From an uncultured Clostridia bacterium (GTDB taxonomy: Bacteria; Bacillota; Clostridia; Peptostreptococcales; Anaerovoracaceae), in contig CAKQHH010000047.1 in assembly GCA_934234035.1 (NCBI GenBank), positions 1 to 7,057 of the forward strand: a stretch of DNA of 7,057 bases. The letters run 5' to 3'. This document shows positions 5,847 through 7,057 of this stretch, one piece after another (within the stretch, counting starts at the first letter, position 1; the number at the start of each line of letters is the position of its first letter). The position numbers and the translations under genes are program-made. Under the pieces are notes generated by a model. It did not search any database and was not told the DNA's origin. It saw only the letters and a list, made by a program, of their open reading frames with translations.

Positions 5847-6542
5847 TTATTTATCCTTCTTTTCCGAGGAGCCCTCGCCGGAAGCGTATGCACCGACAAT
5901 CTTCCAGGAATCGTCATCTTGTTTTTTCAGCTTCAGCTGGATTTCCTGCTTCAGCTCGCCGGTTTCATCCACCTTCTTGGAGAACGCATCCAGCATGTCC
6001 GGAATCACATCGGAATATACCTTCTTCATCAATGCCTTCTGGCCCTTGGATACATAGAGATTCGTCAGCTCATCCATGTGCTTCTCCATGTACTTGTTGG
6101 CAATCTTGTTCACCTCGCTGTCCACATTGATGTCGTCCAGCTTGTACGGATTGTATCCGTGAGTGGTCTTCACCTGAACCGTCGCCTCGTCATCCTTTAA
6201 CTCCACCTCTCCGATTTCGTACTTCGTGATGAAGTTATCCTGCATCTTCTCGGTGAAATCATCAATGCTCTTGGTGGCTTTATCTCCCAGGTCCTTCTTG
6301 GACAGGCCGCTGGATGTGTAGAACACCTTGGACAGGTTCTCCAGATCCGAGAGTCCCAGTTCCTTCTCCACATCTTCCGTGCAGTGCTTTCCCGCATCGG
6401 AGAACGCTCCGCTCTCCAGGCTCTGCATAAATCCGTCGGCCGCCTCTTTGACCTTCGATTCTTCCTTATTTCCGCAGCCGGCAAATACCAGCACTGTCAG
6501 AAGCAGGGAAAGGACCAGTGCCAATTTCTTCTTCATACTCAT
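5847..6542 (-). CDS. Lipoprotein, possibly with an NTF2-like domain, function unknown
   Basis: This 231-residue protein starts MSMKKK, has a hydrophobic stretch to residue 20 and a lipobox FAGC with Cys23 as the lipidation site; Phe at -3 is less common than Leu but acceptable. The mature protein should sit on the outer face of the membrane. Residues about 31-57 (VKEAADGFMQSLESGAFSDA and on) resemble the first helices of DUF4878/NTF2-like lipoproteins, and the end (DDSWKIVGAY) resembles their closing strand. That assignment is inference from pattern. The middle is rich in Lys and Asp/Glu helices. The tail GEGSSEKKDK is charged and probably disordered. The start at 6542 is chosen over the ATG two codons later because AAGGAGG lies 6 bases before it. 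It has its own promoter and terminator, so it appears monocistronic. Confidence 0.87.
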   Translation of the reverse strand: MSMKKKLALVLSLLLTVLVFAGCGNKEESKVKEAADGFMQSLESGAFSDAGKHCTEDVEKELGLSDLENLSKVFYTSSGLSKKDLGDKATKSIDDFTEKMQDNFITKYEIGEVELKDDEATVQVKTTHGYNPYKLDDINVDSEVNKIANKYMEKHMDELTNLYVSKGQKALMKKVYSDVIPDMLDAFSKKVDETGELKQEIQLKLKKQDDDSWKIVGAYASGEGSSEKKDK

Positions 6543-6548
6543 ATATAT

Positions 6549-6555
6549 CCTCCTT
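6549..6555 (-). promoter_or_regulatory. Ribosome binding site of the 231-residue lipoprotein
   Basis: A perfect AAGGAGG on the minus strand, 6 bases before the ATG at 6542. It favours that start over the ATG at 6536. Confidence 0.88.
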
Positions 6556-6584
6556 CCATAACCGCAGATACCGTGTTTTCAAAA

Positions 6585-6613
6585 ATTATATTATACTTCC
6601 CGGCTTTCCGCAA
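6585..6613 (-). promoter_or_regulatory. Promoter of the 231-residue lipoprotein gene
   Basis: On the minus strand TTGCGG (6608-6613) is followed after 17 bases by TATAAT (6585-6590). A second overlapping TATAAT lies at 6590-6595. The -35 hexamer and spacing are the same as those proposed for the adhesin promoter. Confidence 0.7.
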
Positions 6614-6678
6614 TACTCCAAAGAGCACCCCTTTTGAAGATTCTCTTACATCAGGGCTTTTAACAAAAGAACAAATCT

Positions 6679-7057
6679 ACACCGGCAAAGCCCGTTCCTG
6701 TTGGCGTGACCAAACGGAAGGCAAAGGCTTTGCCGGGAGGTCGACGCCAACATCGGCGCCCGCTAATCCGAAAAATTCTGTTCTTGTTGGCGTGACCAGA
6801 CAGAAGGAAAGGGCTTTGCCGGGAGGTCGACGCCAACATGGACGCCGAAAGCCCGGGGAAATCCTGAGCTTGTTGGCGTGACCAGACGGAAGCCAAGGGC
6901 TTTGCCGGGAGGTCGACGCCAACATGGACGCCGAAAGCCCGGGGAAATCCTGAGCTTGTTGGCGTGACCAGACGGAAGCCAAAGGCTTTGCCGGGAGGTC
7001 GACGCCAACATGGACACCGGAAGCCCGGGGAAATCCTGAGCTTGTTGGCGTGACCGG
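6679..7057 (+). repeat. Tandem array of an 86-bp structured repeat (right array, partial)
   Basis: The motif GTTGGCGTGACC begins at 6700, 6786, 6872, 6958 and 7044, an exact 86-base period, and the array runs off the right edge. Each unit has a 52-nt core (6700-6751, 6786-6837, 6872-6923, 6958-7009) and a 34-nt spacer. The core ends pair: GTTGGCGT with ACGCCAAC, then GACC with GGTC past one bulged G. The spacers of units 2-4 are nearly identical, and that of unit 1 has diverged. Units 3 and 4 differ at only 3 of 86 positions, pointing to recent duplication. A degenerate partial spacer (ACACCGGCAAAGCCCG, 6679-6694) precedes the first core. The period is not a multiple of three, which argues against coding. 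The region 6614-6678 between it and the lipoprotein promoter holds nothing I can call. Function unknown. Confidence 0.92.

Noticed and set aside
6634..6662. Plus-strand promoter driving the right array (TTGAAG then a T/A-rich -10)
   Set aside because: The candidate -10 is a poor match and no other support is visible.
6700..7009. Known riboswitch or self-cleaving ribozyme class for the repeat cores
   Set aside because: I compared them from memory with the hammerhead, twister, pistol, glycine and c-di-GMP cores and found no convincing match, so no class is assigned.
6660..7017. Overlapping minus-strand open frames within the right array with repeated peptides
   Set aside because: They arise because an 86-base period shifts frame at each unit, so the same peptide appears in several frames. 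No ribosome site or known domain is present.
6679..7057. CRISPR array
   Set aside because: The regular spacing is suggestive, but the spacers are conserved from unit to unit, the repeated core is 52 nt with diverging positions, and no cas gene is nearby.
1..7057. A transposon or other mobile unit bounded by the two inverted arrays
   Set aside because: The arrays are only about 65% identical in their cores, there is no transposase or recombinase, and the genes between them look like ordinary chromosomal genes.

Overview
The window looks like chromosomal DNA from a Gram-positive anaerobe of the Clostridia. The grounds are Gram-positive Shine-Dalgarno sites (AAAGGAG, AAGGAGG) in front of the genes, two lipobox lipoproteins, a sortase-type surface protein carrying a Cys-Gln thioester domain, and a membrane-anchored GH25 lysozyme with a C-terminal module familiar from clostridial surface proteins. 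The species cannot be named from the sequence. There is no phage, plasmid or transposase gene in view.

Layout from left to right. (a) 1-190: two units of a ~95-bp tandem repeat array, oriented on the minus strand and running off the left edge. (b) 213-246: a strong hairpin terminator. (c) 270-1460, minus: a class I/II PLP-dependent aminotransferase. (d) 1461-1618: a compact divergent promoter region with an extended -10 box on each strand and a direct repeat between them. (e) 1619-4040, plus: a tightly spaced probable operon of membrane-anchored GH25 lysozyme, exodeoxyribonuclease III and a small acidic lipoprotein, closed by a bidirectional terminator at 4045-4082. (f) 4102-5724, minus: a 540-residue thioester-domain adhesin with a Pro/Ser/Thr-rich stalk and a non-canonical sortase signal. 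Its promoter overlaps the upstream terminator and carries a 17-bp palindrome at the predicted transcription start. (g) 5847-6542, minus: a 231-residue lipoprotein. (h) 6679-7057: an 86-bp tandem array on the plus strand, running off the right edge.

Most of the genes serve the cell envelope: peptidoglycan hydrolysis, two lipoproteins and a covalent adhesin. The aminotransferase and the DNA-repair nuclease are housekeeping enzymes.

The most unusual signal is in the two flanking repeat arrays. They differ in sequence and period (95 versus 86 bp) and lie in opposite orientations. When the left one is reverse-complemented, however, both contain a 52-nt element that aligns without gaps at 34 of 52 positions. 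The inner core is conserved, and two base pairs of the outer 8-bp stem have changed in a compensatory way. This points to one family of structured repeats, possibly an RNA, of unknown function.
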